Positions 40,813 through 53,091 of a stretch of 64,000 bases of DNA are shown piece by piece. The notes beneath the pieces were generated by a model, which was given only the letters and a program-made list of their open reading frames with translations, made no database searches and was not told the DNA's origin. The DNA comes from Podospora bellae-mahoneyi (taxonomy: Eukaryota > Ascomycota > Sordariomycetes > Sordariales > Podosporaceae). The position numbers and the translations under genes were made by a program. The DNA lies in NCBI RefSeq assembly GCF_035222275.1, contig NC_085881.1, forward strand, positions 3,038,001-3,102,000, in the 5' to 3' direction. Every line of letters begins with the position of its first letter. Position 1 is the first letter of the stretch.

Positions 40813-42167
40813 TTACACCCCCTTCTTCTCCCTCAACCAATGCAAATTAACCGGCGTGACCGCCTCTCCACCATCCCTCACCACCCTCAAGATATTCCTC
40901 ATACTCAACTCCTCAAATCCAACATGCGTCTCCACCGTCCCGCCAGCGTTGTGACACGTCAACATTACCCTCCCCGGATGCTGGCCTCTGTCATCAAACC
41001 CTAAGCCAGTCACCATCCTCACCAGTCTCTCGTTCACACTGGGCTCATCCATGTGAACATCCAACGCCGCAGCCCCTACCACTCCACTGTCCAACGCATC
41101 CGCCAACGCCTCCTCATCCACAAGCGACCCCCGTGCAATATTCACAAACCTCGTCCCTGGCCGTAGGTAGCCCAACGTCTCCGCAGTGATGATCGGTCTC
41201 CCGTCCGCAGAAGCAGGCGTGCATAACACCACACAGTCCGATACCTTCATCAGGCCTTCCAACTTCTCGTAGAATGTAGCTCTGAGCTCAGACTCGACAG
41301 CAGCAGGTTTCCTCTCAACGTCATAGTAAGCAATCTTCATCCCAAAGGCCGGATTCCCCATCTTAGCAGCTATCTGCTGCCCTATATTCCCAAACCCGAT
41401 CAACCCCAACGTATGCCCTCGTGGGTTGTGACTAGCAGCCGTGGCTCTCGCGTGGCATTCCCGAAAGGTACTCCTGGCATCGCTCGAGGACGTTAGGTAG
41501 GGAAACGTAGCGGCGTTCATGCACCACGGAAGGTGTCGAAAGGTCGAGATGATCATGGCGACGGCAAAGTCCGCTACTGCTTCTGCCGCGGCGAGGCCCG
41601 AGTTGCAGTAGATTATCCCTGTTTTCTTCCAGTCAGCTTGCGGTTAGGAAAGTTCTACCCACCAACAGAAAGCGCACCTCTTTCTCCCAGGAGTTTGGTA
41701 TCCGCCCAGTCGAACCCGGCGCCCGCGCTCGCAAAAACTTTGACCGACGAAGGCAACAGGTCAATGAGCTCAGCATCCCACCGTCCCATCTCTCCTCCTG
41801 TGCCCCAGAATGGACGGAATATGGCGCTGAAGTGACCCCATCTTTTCTCTTTCAGGGCGCGGATGAGCTCGTTTCTTTCGCGCTCGGGGGTGGGGGGCCG
41901 GATAATCTCAAAGGCAGCGTTGAACTCGGCGTAGGTGTCCGGGTTGTACTTGATCGGGTCGCCAATGTGGAGGACTATCGGTCGTTGTGGTTTTCGAGTC
42001 GCAGTATCTGGTGAGGAGGTAGTTGACGGCCAGAGAGGGATCGTGGCCGTCGTCGCATTGGGTGTCAAGCTAGGGATTGAGTACTGTTGCAGCGGGGAGC
42101 TTGACCGCGGGGTTGATGCCGGTACCGGAGTGCTTGCCGGCATGGGAGTGTTTGTAGGCTCTGCCAT
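40813..42167 (-). CDS. D-isomer-specific 2-hydroxyacid dehydrogenase
   Basis: Exons 42167-41678 and 41618-40813 give 431 residues. The NAD-binding motif LGLIGFGNIGQQIA lies mid-protein. The active-site residues of the family are present: Arg in FVNIARGSLVDEEAL, Glu in DVHMDEPSVNE, and His in MLTCHNAGGT. The N-terminal catalytic half has VFASAGAGFDWAD and, across the intron, IIYCNSGLAAAEAVADFA. The enzyme interconverts a D-2-hydroxyacid and a 2-oxoacid (glyoxylate reductase-like is plausible). The first ~60 residues are Pro/Ser/Thr-rich and unlike the family. The frame stays open upstream to 42392, so a longer, possibly targeted, form cannot be excluded. Its 3' end faces the mucin-like gene, only 70 bp away. 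Confidence 0.9.
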
Positions 42168-43012
42168 TGTCGACACAAGATGTCTCGACCGCTCGTTCAC
42201 CGCACCACAGCCCAATTTTTGGTGTTTGACGAGAGAAAAAGAACTGGGCAAGTTCATCCTGCAGTCAGACCCCCAACACCTTTTACTTTGCGCTCGCAAT
42301 ACCAATGGTGCAACGCTGGCAAAAGGGGGCCAGCGCGGCAATGCAGGAATCCCGGCTAGCTCTGTTGCGATAAGCCTGACAGTGAGTGCCAAACCCGGAA
42401 ATTCCGGGAGCGTTAGGTGAGCGTTAGTTCGGATGACATCCGATCAGATGGTGACAATAGGATCGTCCATCCTGTCCTCTAGCCGACGGCCCGGACCACC
42501 ACAGAAACACTGTTTCTCAGCAGACAGTCGGCGATTCTCTCCGCATTTTGCCCTCTGTGCCGTGTTCACAAGGAACTCCTGGCGTGAGAAAACAGCTGAT
42601 GATCATCAAAGCTGTCGGGTCGGGCGGCCGTAGTTGCAGAAAGAGAGCCAGCAATACATGTCTTCCACCACGCTGTGAAACAGTGGTGTTGTCACCAACA
42701 AGTTGGGGGTGCGGGGTCCCAGAAGGTCGCTAAAAACGTGCTATGCGAGCCGAGCCGTGGTGGAGGATGTTGGGGAGTTTCCACTATGACATACATTGAT
42801 GACGAATTAGGTGGGGGTCCAGTTGACAGGACCTCGGGAGCCGCAACTTTGATGAGCCCAAAGAGCTCAGGGATGGGTCGTTGTCTCTCACCTCAGAAGT
42901 TGGATATCGTAGATGACCAATGGTACCTTATATTGTGGCTTTAACGGTTTAGATGCCATACATAGGCTTATCGGCTGTGTGGTTACATTCACATATGAAC
43001 CTTTCAGCTGCG
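42168..43012. other. Intergenic region
   Basis: 5' flank of the hydroxyacid dehydrogenase and 3' flank of the Zn2Cys6 gene. No supported feature. Confidence 0.4.
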
Positions 43013-45671
43013 TCATATCCCGTCTCCGCCGGGATCTCCATGGGGGTCCATGACACCGGCTTTTCCAAGCCATTCCCACCAGTCCACGTTGTCATCAATA
43101 TCCATGCCTGGCTGAAATTCGCCAGTTATATCTCCTGCCAAGGTTGGACTGACCCCCATCCAAGGTTGAGGATCAATAGCCATGTTCGGCATTGGGAACG
43201 ACGGTATATTAGCGAAGGCTGCTGTGGAAACACTGGGAGTATTTGATGGGTTGGTAAGAGGGCTCGGTGTTGATGCAATCCCCTGGTAGCCAAAGTTGAA
43301 GCCGCTTGGAGCTTGGTTGTTATTGGTGTGACCAAATCCCCCCAAATTCGCTCCGCCGAACGAGGTCTCGATGCCAGATGTTCCAGGTCTGCTGTAGGAC
43401 ATACCAACGGGCTTGGCCGCCACAAGTCCTTGCCATCGTTCCCGAAATAATTGGGCACTCAGTGAGTCTGGAAACGGCCCATCACTTGCGAAGGGCGTTC
43501 GTCGTGCATCTTCTTCTTCTAGTAACCTTGCTCTGACCGGATCCTTCCGCAGACGTTCAAGCTCTGCTTCCCGATGTTTTCGTGCTTGGGCTATTAGCCG
43601 GCGTAGTGGTGTCCAAAACCTCGGGCCCCTTTCTAGGCTCGACTTGCTGGGGACCAGATATTCGCTGTGAAGAGCCAACCATGCGCGCTCAACGGTCGGC
43701 GACCAAGGCCTTTGCGTGATTTCAAGAAGAATGAAGATGATAGCATGCCAATGTGTATAAGAATGCGATACCCAGCTCCATCCCTTGATTTCTGTCTGGG
43801 TATTGATAGCATGATTCTGCTCCGTGATTTCGATCGCTGACAGCAGGAGCCTGTCGCGGACCTCCATGGGCATATCTTGCTTGTTTGGCGAGGAGAGGAG
43901 TGCGGGAAAGTGAAGTATGAGCCGGACCTTTGCGACAACAAGACGTGCAACGGTAATTCCAATCCAGTACTTGATATCAGGCTCCCCAGCTTGATGATGT
44001 CGGATATAACGCTGGTCGAATTTTGAGTAGAGCTCGTCCAGAATCCGGTCCATATCTCGGATGCCATCGGCTGTTGGATTCATCATTCGGCGCATCATGT
44101 TAGACACCTCATAGCAGTACAGAGCATTGCTCATGTCTGTCATGCCCTCCCGTTCCGCGGGAAGTTCCGTCATATCCGGGCTGATATCTGAGTCGTTCAC
44201 ATTCAGGGGAAGCTTTGTGTCGAAAGTACCATGGGATATTGTGACCTCGGTGCCTTGATCTTCCGATGTCCTGGCATCAAGGAAACAAACACCCCACCAA
44301 ACTCGGCGACGAATCTCAGCTTCGTACGGTGAAAGGCCTTTCATCTTAGCGTCATCCCGGTTGAGGCCAAGAGATTGGGCCATCCGGATCACAATTCCAG
44401 TCATCATCCAGACAAACCTGGGGCTGTCGTTGCAGCGGACCAACAAAAGAAATATGAGAAGCGCCTGGACCACAATGAGGCTGGGCGAGCCGAGAAAGTT
44501 CGTTTTTGCAAGAGCATGCTCAAAACCGGAACGAAACTTTCGTGTGAGCTCATCTTTGGTAGACCCGAGATTCCCTGCTACCTGTAAAAAGCATCAACAT
44601 AAATATTTTCAAAATATCAAAGAGGGTCATGCTCACATCTGATTCTTCCATTGACGTGACAGCCGCAAAGTAAATGGCAAACATCAAGGTTTCCTGCGCC
44701 GGTCCAAGTACTGGTGGGGCTCCATCATGCTTCGGTAATAGAAGCTGTTTGACGGCAGGCATATGAACAGTTTGCATCAAGCTGTTGACATTCTCACCAA
44801 ATACCCCAAGCAAAAAAGGTACCTGCGCTGGAGCTGGATACAAGTGATAGATGGATGCTCCGCTAGACCCGAGACTTTGTCCTAGAAAAACAGTGTGCCT
44901 CGGCGATGAGACTTGAGTAGCAGCAGTATTGGCATTTCGAAATGCATCTTCGGGATCTGAGTCGGAGCTATTTGGGTCTTCTTGGTGCAATGCTCCGGTT
45001 TGAGACCGTAGGAGGTCAAGCTGGTGCTATCAGCATTCTTTGTCTCGACGTAGCTGGTCTCTCAATCTCACCTCGTCATAGATTCTCAAAAATATGCCAC
45101 TTCTCACGTGGTCCTGTTGGTTTGTATCATCCAATGATAACTGCTGTGTCATCTCAACAGGTGACTTGGACAGGTTGTTGGCGTTGCGAATAGCGGCTTC
45201 ACCACCCAGGTCTTTAACGAGCTGTTCGAGCTTTTCTAACCGTTGCATGACATGAGTTGCATCTGCCTTTTGTGAACTTTTGTTTGGTAGGCTACTCATG
45301 ACTGGTGTCTGGGGTGGTGCTGTGCTTGGTGGACTAGTGATACAGCTACTGGCACCAGGAGCGGCCCGCCGGGCCCATCGAGGTGGGCGGTACGGAGCCA
45401 GAACACAAGCAATGCCATAACGCTTGCAATTCGAACATGGAGACATTTTGTCGCACTTTACTTTTCTGGCGGCAGTTAGCTTTGTCAAAAAGGACATTAG
45501 AGTTCAGGAATTCAGCAAAGTATTTGAACAGTACCTCGCCCGACATGTCACGCAACTTCTCACACGTGCTGGTTGGGACAGGTCGCCCAAGAGTGAGGAA
45601 AGATCCTCTTGGTGTTGAGAGGCGCTTAACCCCGTATTGAGACTCGGTATTTGCGGTAGAGAGCGCGACAT
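43013..45671 (-). CDS. Zn2Cys6 transcription factor with fungal-specific middle domain
   Basis: Exons 45671-45535, 45465-45072, 45020-44637 and 44581-43013 give 827 residues, all in phase. The binuclear zinc cluster is split by the first intron: SCVTCRAR|KVKCDKMSPCSNCKRYGIAC. A coiled-coil-like helix follows (MQRLEKLEQLVKDLGG). The fungal transcription factor domain (PF04082 type) spans roughly residues 270-480, with VVQALLIFLLL, RMAQSLGLNRD and EIRRRVWWGVCFLDAR. The C-terminus is Asn/Gly/Ser/Pro-rich with acidic stretches (MDIDDNVDWWEWL), possibly activating. It is transcribed divergently from the HET-domain gene 330 bp away; target genes are unknown. Confidence 0.92.
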
Positions 45672-46001
45672 TTTGATTACTTGTGTCAAATTCGCTATTC
45701 GAATATGAATTGGAGTCCTGCTGGTGTGAGGATGAGACGAACTTGCGAAGTTGTTGGTCAAAGACCCGCATGTTTGTTAAAGTCCGAAGGTCTGTGAAGC
45801 GACCAATCACAAAGCCTATGCAGTCTACAACAGGGTTAAATGGACCCACTTCTTCGCGTTTCTCGGCCACTTCGGCTGCCAAGAGATTATGGCCGACCGG
45901 GCAGTTGACGGATCGTTTACTGACATCAGCCAGGTGCCCAACGGTCGACCCAACGACGGCGACAGGACCACGACAGCATTCCGAGTTAGGTTTTGACCAC
46001 A
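45672..46001. promoter_or_regulatory. Shared divergent promoter of the Zn2Cys6 and HET genes
   Basis: 330 bp separate the two start codons on opposite strands, so both promoters must lie here or overlap neighbouring codons. No TATA box or clear CGG-N-CCG pair is obvious by eye. Confidence 0.4.
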
Positions 46002-48007
46002 ATGCGTTTAATAAACACCACGACGCTGAGACTGGAATCGCCATGGTCCACGCCCATTTACGCTATTTTGTCACACACTTGGGGGGAGGATGAGGTCCTC
46101 TTCGCCGATATCTGCGACCCACAACAGCTGCTTCCTGTCCACAAGAAGGGATTTCGCAAGTTCAGCCAGAGCTGTGAGCGTGCTCGCCAAGATGGCTACA
46201 ACTACATGTGGATTGATACCTGCTGCATCGATAAGACCAGTAGTGCCGAGCTCTCGGAAGCAATCAACTCCATGTTCCGATGGTATCACAGGGCAGACAG
46301 ATGCTATGCCTACCTCTCCGACATCAATGTTCCAGGAGAACCATCGGTGGAATTTGAGAACAGCCGCTGGTTTACTCGGGGCTGGACGCTTCAAGAGCTG
46401 ATTGCGCCGCGAGACGTGCGCTTTTATGATAGCCAATGGTGTTTCTTGGGAAGCAGACAGCTCCTTCGCGGCACCCCCATCGCAGACATCTCTGAGCTCA
46501 CAGATTTGGCCGACACAATCAGCAAGGTAACGGGAATTCCCGCCGAAATTCTTCGTTGGTTCTCACCAAAGCCAGACTCACCACTGGTGAGACGGCGGAG
46601 TAAAAGGGCAGGGCTCGACAAATACGAACCAACACACGCCCTAGACAAGCTTTTGAGGGCCTGTAGCGTAGGACAAATCATGTCTTGGGCTGCTTACCGA
46701 TTCACCACAAGAAAAGAGGACGAAGCATACTCTCTTCTGGGTCTCTTTGGGGTCAACATGCCAATGTTGTACGGAGAAGGGCGCAGTGCCTTCCACCGGC
46801 TTCAGCAGGAAATACTAAAGACGTCCAACGATCAGTCTATCCTTGCCTTTGAACGACAGTTTTACTCGGATAGCAGTTCGCTACTAGCAGATTCGCCTCG
46901 ATGCTATGCCTCGTCGGAAATTATACAGAGTTTGAACAATGGTCCCCTCCTATCAGGCGCAACTCCGTTTTTCGAATTATCGCCTTCTCCAAAGGCCGTC
47001 GAGGCCGGGTTGCTTCTTTGCCCACTGATCAGGCAGGGCAAGGAAGACACTACGCGCTACTTGGCGATCTTGAACTGCATCTATCGGTCCGACTTCACCA
47101 GCCATCCGGCCATAATCCTCCGCAAGATTGACAGCAAGTCCCGCACATTTTACCGAACACCCAAATCCGGGCTACACCGAATCACTCCCATTAACGACCA
47201 AGGTTTGATAGAATGGTCAACTGCTGTTGATGGAGGTAAGCACTTTTTTCTACGGCCTTGAAACCACAAAGCTTATCAAGAAAGTGCCTAGTGTCAAACC
47301 GATTGCGCTATGATCTCAACAAAGTCTACTTCGAGACGATCCGTCTTTACTTGGAGCCTCCTCAAATCCTGTCTAGCATCTCGTATGGTGTTGGACAGCC
47401 AGCTTCAAGCTCTCTCTCTACTCCAGGAATGAGGATCAAGCTTGAAATGCCAGACACAATGAGATTTTCTTCTGGTGCCTATCCTCATATGTTACAGGTC
47501 ACGAAGAATCGGGTTTACGCCCCATCTATCACGCTCGATAGTTGGCCCAAGCGGTTTCTGGACAATCAAAAACCTATGACGAACTACCTAGCGCTCTTCG
47601 GCACTGTTCTTCTTCACTTTGAAGGCATGGGTGCAGTTGCCTTGTCATGGGGAAAGTCATGTGCTCCTGAACTTGAGGATCGATCTCCTGAGCCTTTTAT
47701 TGCAATCATGGACTGGGCCAAAGTTGTCAGAGCTGCACATGGCAAGGAGTTAGAGCTTTTTGATCTGGAAAATTTGCGTTTGCGGACTACCGCCGAGTTT
47801 CTTTATGCGACGTATTCGTGGACATGGGTATCTTTGCTGGCCACCAAGCCAGACATCCGAGCCGAACACGACAGCCCTCGAATAAAGGTGCGATGCAGGA
47901 TACGGACCGTCGAGTTTTTAGGACGACCTCTCTTTGAACTGGAGCTTTCAGTTCTTCCCCAAGGCAGATCGAGTTTCGTTGGCATGGTACGATCTTCATT
48001 TTCATGA
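46002..48007 (+). CDS. HET-domain (heterokaryon incompatibility-type) protein
   Basis: Exons 46002-47235 and 47292-48007 give 649 residues. The start MRLINTTTLRLE is typical of this family. The HET domain follows: YAILSHTWGEDEVLFADI, then YMWIDTCCIDKTSSAELSEAINSMFRWYHRADRCYAYLSDI, then SRWFTRGWTLQELIAPRDVRFYD, with the later conserved block IMSWAAYRFTTRKEDEAYSLLGLFGVNMPMLYGEG. The C-terminal ~350 residues resemble other HET proteins of this subclass only in general character. HET domains trigger cell death after recognition of non-self in some fungi; most such genes have no assigned partner. The end at 48007 is taken from the open frame; an additional small exon is possible, as GTACGA occurs just before. 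Confidence 0.88.
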
Positions 48008-48926
48008 GGCTTTTGGGCTCAGAGCGCCACGCCAGGGTGAACCGGGAATTCGTCCGATGATGGCGGAGCCAGATAGCCGTTCGCTTCGACCGGTTTCTGC
48101 TGTTGCGGGTTTTCTTTCCGAATCCAGATAGTCGGCCATCGGAAACATAAACGACAGCAAAGACAACCTCAAGTTCAAGACGTCGTTGTCAGGTTAGGAA
48201 AGCGCAAACCCAGTTCGTGATGGATTACGCTACCCTTACAAACCGACTATGCAAGATCAGGAACGGAGTACGACGTTGCGGACCTCTTCGCTAAGGCACG
48301 GTTGGGCCGAAGAGGAAGGCGATCCACGGAAAACTTTTATCACCTTGTTCTTGGCAGCCACAGAAGAACGATTGCAAATTCTTACAAACGAGTCCTTGAA
48401 GCGCGTCATTTTCAAAGTTAACAAGATTTCAGAAAGTGCCACGCGTTACTGCGACCCTTCTGACCAGAATTCCTCTCATCAAAGCGCCGGCACTTCCCCA
48501 ATTGCGGATGGTGGTGCTAACGGGCGGGGTAGCATGACCCAAAGTTGACATATATGCGGCGTACTAGTCCATTCGGTCGGTTAAGTCGAAGGGACGCATC
48601 TTCCGCAATAACCTAATCTGTAGGTAAGCCTCTCGGAAAAAAGTCTGGCAGGTTCAACGTCGCAGTACCAAGAGACGGCACGGCAGAATGGATCGTCAAC
48701 CCATCTGGGCACCGCCTTGCCATGCATGACGGCTACAACGAGCAGGAAGTCAAGAGATGAGGAGTTACCCTGGAGTTCCATGAACCAGGAAGGGAGACAG
48801 CTGTCAATTCCCGGTAATGCACGTCCAGTCCGGGGTTCAGACGGCATCACGGCATCGCAATTCTTTTCACCAACCCAAGTCCGGGGTAAATGATGCGTCA
48901 CTTATCTTGCAGGCTCGTCCGAGAGA
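48008..48926. other. Intergenic region between the HET gene and a small secreted protein gene
   Basis: Frames up to ~105 codons exist on both strands without motifs or matching splice sites. No RNA gene seen. Confidence 0.4.
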
Positions 48927-48933
48927 TATAAAT
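48927..48933 (+). promoter_or_regulatory. TATA box of the small secreted protein gene
   Basis: TATAAAT about 130 bp before the start codon at 49060, a distance like that in the CFEM and PLA2 genes of this window. Confidence 0.45.
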
Positions 48934-49059
48934 CACGCTTGCCCCATGCCCCGGAGACTGACATCATGCTCCACAACCTGTCACTTCTCTTGCTCCGCTC
49001 GCTAGCAACACTACTACCGGTGCCTACTACCTTGCCTGGCTGATCGACTGCTACTAAAT

Positions 49060-49680
49060 ATGCGCATCTCCACCGTCCTCTCCCTGGCAGGTCTTGCCAC
49101 CGCGGCCCCTGTTCCAGAAGCAGAAGCCCCAAAGTTCGGAATTGCACCGGCTGGCCAAGGATTCTTTGGAGCCGGTCAGGTCCGCACTCTCTGGAACCAG
49201 GGTGACCACTCCAACCTTGGGTGCCTGACCAACACCGGCCTCTGGACAACGAACGAAAGCCAATGCGGCACGTTTGTCTCCAAGGAGCTCACAACTGACT
49301 ACAGCGTGAAGACATTCCAACTATTCACTTCGGCTGGACCCTGCTCCATCTACGGTGCGAAATTCTACTGCGACAAGAACGCGACTCCCTTTCTCTTTGG
49401 TGTAAGTCTCTATACTACCAACCACCAAGCTCCGTACCCCCGATGCATAAACTGACACCATCCACAGCTCTGGCCCTGGCCCAACTCCATTCCCGGAGTG
49501 GACTCCCTCCGCGCAGGCCAGTACGGCCTCATGGCAACCTTTGGCAACAACCCCCCTCTCAAAGAGGAAGGCCCCCAAGAGATTCACTTTGTCACATACA
49601 GGGAGACGGGCAAGTACGTCTGGCTTACCTGGGCACCGCTGCGAGGAGGGCCGATTTTGACTCCGGTTCCCATTGAATAA
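49060..49680 (+). CDS. Small secreted protein of unknown function
   Basis: Exons 49060-49401 and 49468-49680 (66 bp intron, GTAAGT donor) give 184 residues. The signal peptide MRISTVLSLAGLATAAPV is followed by a short acidic propeptide-like stretch. The mature part has four cysteines (LGCLTN, SQCGTF, GPCSIY, FYCDKN) that could form two disulfides, and ends with a Trp/Pro-rich segment (LWPWPNSIPGVDSL) and an extended strand-rich tail. I do not recognise the family. Size, signal peptide and cysteines fit a secreted effector-like or wall-associated protein; that is inference. Confidence 0.82.
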
Positions 49681-49724
49681 AGCACCCACAACAAACTGGG
49701 GAATCATGTACATAAAACACACCT

Positions 49725-49749
49725 TACCTACCTACCTACCCACCTACCT
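49725..49749 (+). repeat. (TACC)n microsatellite
   Basis: Tandem ACCT/TACC tetramers with one CACC variant, 45 bp past the stop codon of the small secreted protein gene. Confidence 0.8.
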
Positions 49750-49933
49750 TTTTCCTCTCCAACTTGTGCCTCGTTGCTGTTCCCCCTGAAACCCCTATTG
49801 TGGATACGTAGTCGGGAGCAACCGTCAAAAGTGGAGCCCGCGGAGTACAAAGAAAAAGACACATGTCCACAAACTCCACAAGCACCCGGATAAAAGCGCA
49901 AAATTAGAATGGGGAAAACAACGAGCAGGAATA

Positions 49934-50007
49934 TCCTCTGTGGCGCAATTGGCTAGCGCGTCTGACTGTTAATCAGGAGGTTGGAAGTTCGAGCCTTCCC
50001 GGAGGAG
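49934..50007 (+). tRNA. tRNA-Asn (GTT)
   Basis: Acceptor stem TCCTCTG pairs with CGGAGGA (one G-U). The anticodon loop in TCTGACTGTTAATCAGG gives GTT. The T-arm reads GAAGTTCGAGCCTTC, and the D-arm carries AATTGGCTA. A T-rich tract (50036-50047) downstream can end Pol III transcription. No intron. Confidence 0.95.
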
Positions 50008-50470
50008 ATTGAGTTGGAACCATTTGTAGTGGTTCGATTTCTTTTTTCATGGTTTTGGTCTCATCATGTCGCCTGATTAGCATAAACCATCTTCTGGCTT
50101 TTATTTTTGTCCTGTTGTCTGAGGTTACGATGGACTTCATCCCAACGTAAGGCGTACTTCGTTCTAGCATGAAAGAGATTTTATCCCAGCTTCACATGGA
50201 CTTAATCATGGCTCGATGTGTAAACAAGGGCACCAGTTGCTCGTGTGTAATATGTAGCTTCTATTATTATTTTTCAGCAAGACCTTTTTGGCTGGGAGCT
50301 CTTCCCATCAACGATATCCTGTTCACCAAAACCTTATACGTCATTCGTCTGTTACATACTAGGTACAGACAAAGGATCCCATAACTGCATTATCCTTTCT
50401 TTTTACACATGTCAATCTCACAATCTCTCATTCTCATCCGACATATCATATCCCCCCGTAACCTTCCCCA
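50008..50470. other. Intergenic region between tRNA-Asn and the FAD oxidoreductase
   Basis: T-rich Pol III stop just after the tRNA. Otherwise 3' flank only. Confidence 0.4.
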
Positions 50471-52333
50471 TCACTTCCCCCCATTCATCCCCTCCCCCTC
50501 CTTCTCCCTCCTCCACATCTGCCTCTCCTCATCCACCACCCCCGGCCCCTTATAAACACTCCCATACAACCCCCCAGCCCAACCACTCCCCTCCCCAGTC
50601 GACGTCATACTCTTATTTCTCCTCCTATACCACCGTCCATACACCAACAAGTAATACAGCCTAAAACACAACAACGCCCATCCATCCCTCTCCAAATCCC
50701 TCGGGTACTCCGCCCCCAGATCAACCGCAGCCGCTATCCCGCTCATCACCGCAACCTCATGCGCATTGATCAACGTCCAGCTACCCGCAAACCTGACATG
50801 CCTTCTCCCCTGCAACGACCACAACCACGGCACAACAAGCAGGTAATGAGTCCACGAATGGCACAGCTGATGCCACCAGTCCTTGCGGATAATTTTCGTC
50901 TGGTCAATCTCATTATCAGTCCAGAGATGCCCATCACGTTCCTTGTTGAGGAAAATGGTCTGGAAGACGTGGTTTTCGAACGGGACAGAGGACGGGAACT
51001 GAGCCTGGTAGTTGGTGCAGTCAAACGACATTTCCAGCTTGGACATGTCAGAAGGGTAGGGCTTGATGTAGTACATTGGTTTGAAGCTGTTCATTTCCCC
51101 GTAGTCACCGCGGGCGATGGCCACGCGAGTGGAGTGGTCTGTTCCGGAAAGAGTGGTGACGGCTTGGTCGGGGGTGAAAAAGTTTTCGTAGTGCTTGATC
51201 ATGTAGGACGTGTCGGAGTGGGTGATGGTTAGATCGTTGGACCAGATAGCGCGGGGAAGGATAAGGCGTTCCCGTTTGGTGCGGGATTTGGAGAGGAGGC
51301 GGTTTGCAGTGTCGGCGCTGGAGGAGGGGAAGACATGTTAGTGACAGGATGAGGATGGCGAGGGGAGGTTGAGCTTACAGGCAACAGAAGACGACCTCAT
51401 CGTAGTGCTCGTTGGTTTCCTCGGCACTGGGGTCGGCGTTGGCAGTGTAATCCTCCGGTGTCCAAGCACCGGATGGGTTGCGGTTGTCAGGAGCTGGATT
51501 TCGCTTGATGAGCTTTACCACAACGCCGTTCTTGTCCCGATAGAGGGTCTCGGTGAGCTCTGTCGACAGACGGACCTTCACACCATTCTTGATGAGGTCT
51601 TTTCTCCAGTCTTCGTAGAATTGACTGAAGTTGGGAAAGACGACCATCGGAGGAAGGTTGCTCGCTATACTTTCCTTGTCCGGAGGATACCACATGCCGT
51701 AGGTTGGGCTGGTGCACAGCCGTTCGAGAATGATGGTCGGCACTTCGGGTGTGTAGTTTCCAGTTCCGAGGAATAGGGCAACCATGGGAAGAGCAACGGC
51801 ATTGGCGAACTCGTAGCTGAACATGAAGAGCTTCATGAGATATTTGATGGGGAGCAGGGCAAAGAATATCTCAAACCAACGAGTCAGAGTAAGCATCTGG
51901 ACAAAACGACGAATCTCGTTCTGGTGTTTCTCGAGCAGCTTGGTGGGGTAGACATTGGTCCAGAACCGATCTCCTTTCCCGAAAGACACTTGCAGCTTGA
52001 CAGGATTGGCAACATGACCCTGGCGGGCAAACATTGTCATGGTGTGATGGAAGATGTAAGAGCCACCTTGAACGCCTTGGTTCAGCCATGAGGCACCGTG
52101 CTTGTCTTTGTCAATGGGGATCGAGAAGGCCTGGCCGCCGCAGTAGTTGGTTGCTTCGATCAAAGTAACGTCGAACTTGTCTGGGTGTTGGGCGAGGTGA
52201 TGGGCACAGGACATGCCTAAGAAGTTGTCAAATCAAGGAGAACAAAACAACATGTCGATTCGATTGGTGTTACTGTACCTGCAGCACCAGCCCCAACAAC
52301 CAGGACTCTCTTCTTTTTCGGGCCTTTGGACAT
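50471..52333 (-). CDS. FAD/NAD(P)-binding oxidoreductase (amine-oxidase-like)
   Basis: Exons 52333-52279, 52216-51379 and 51317-50471 give 579 residues. The first exon codes for MSKGPKKKRVLVVGAGAA, and the dinucleotide motif GAGAAGMSCA crosses the first intron. The second-strand acidic residue and the flavin-site GG follow in LIEATNYCGGQAFS. Middle and C-terminal parts (YMIKHYENFFTP, VRFAGSWTLINAHEVAVMSGIAAA) match the FAD-binding end of NAD_binding_8/amine-oxidase-type proteins. A hydrophobic segment (WFEIFFALLPIKYLMKLFMFSYEF) may anchor it to a membrane. The substrate is unknown. The basic tail after residue ~530 is low in complexity. Confidence 0.85.
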
Positions 52334-53091
52334 GGCAACGGACAGCAGCTATCACGAACTTTCTGAAAAGGCATCAACGGCGCCTGTGTCAGCGTTATAA
52401 AAGAGCAAATCTCGTCTCAAAACATGCAAGATAAAAGGAGTTGTTGAGATGTTGGTCGTGGCTGAATCACCTGCGTCATGGCCACTGTGGTGTCTGTGAC
52501 GATTTGGAGCGGCGCCAAAGTCAACCAAGATCGGTGGCGCAAGCGATGGCATTTTGATTGGACTGAATTGACGAGCAAATGCCGATTGCATTGCATACAA
52601 AATGGCGACAACGGAGGGTGTCAACTTTGATGACGGGAAGTGTCAAGGTAATGAGATCGTGTAGTGACTCTGGCGGGCGGGGTGCCGGACATCGAGACCC
52701 TTGCCCCACTGGTAGCACCACAGAAGCTCTAGAGGTTCCATGTGCCGCTCACTGAGGCTGTCCTGTACCTACTCACCTGCTTAGGAAGATGGTTCTACAG
52801 CCCCTTTTAAGAATTCTTGGACAATTTCACCTTGCCGGCCATGAGCTTTCATGATGGCGATCTATTTTCCTTCCACACCATCGCGTCCCGTAGATTTGTT
52901 ATCCTCAGACCCTGGTCAATTGTTACATCGCCTCGGTCACCACCGCCCAACCAACATGATTCGTGTACTGGAGTTAATAGCACCGCTTTTCGCCATCCTT
53001 GACTCATCAGTGGAGGTCAGCAAAATCTTCGGGCTTCCCACCGACAACACTTGACGCCTCCGTCAAACACAGAACGCCGTTGACAATCGAC
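52334..53091. other. Intergenic region between two divergent genes
   Basis: 5' flanks of the FAD oxidoreductase and the NACHT-ANK gene. Nothing else supported. Confidence 0.4.

Noticed and set aside
48249-48901. Frames on both strands between the HET gene and the small secreted protein
   Set aside because: Neither has a recognisable domain; lengths of about 100 codons are expected by chance at this GC content.
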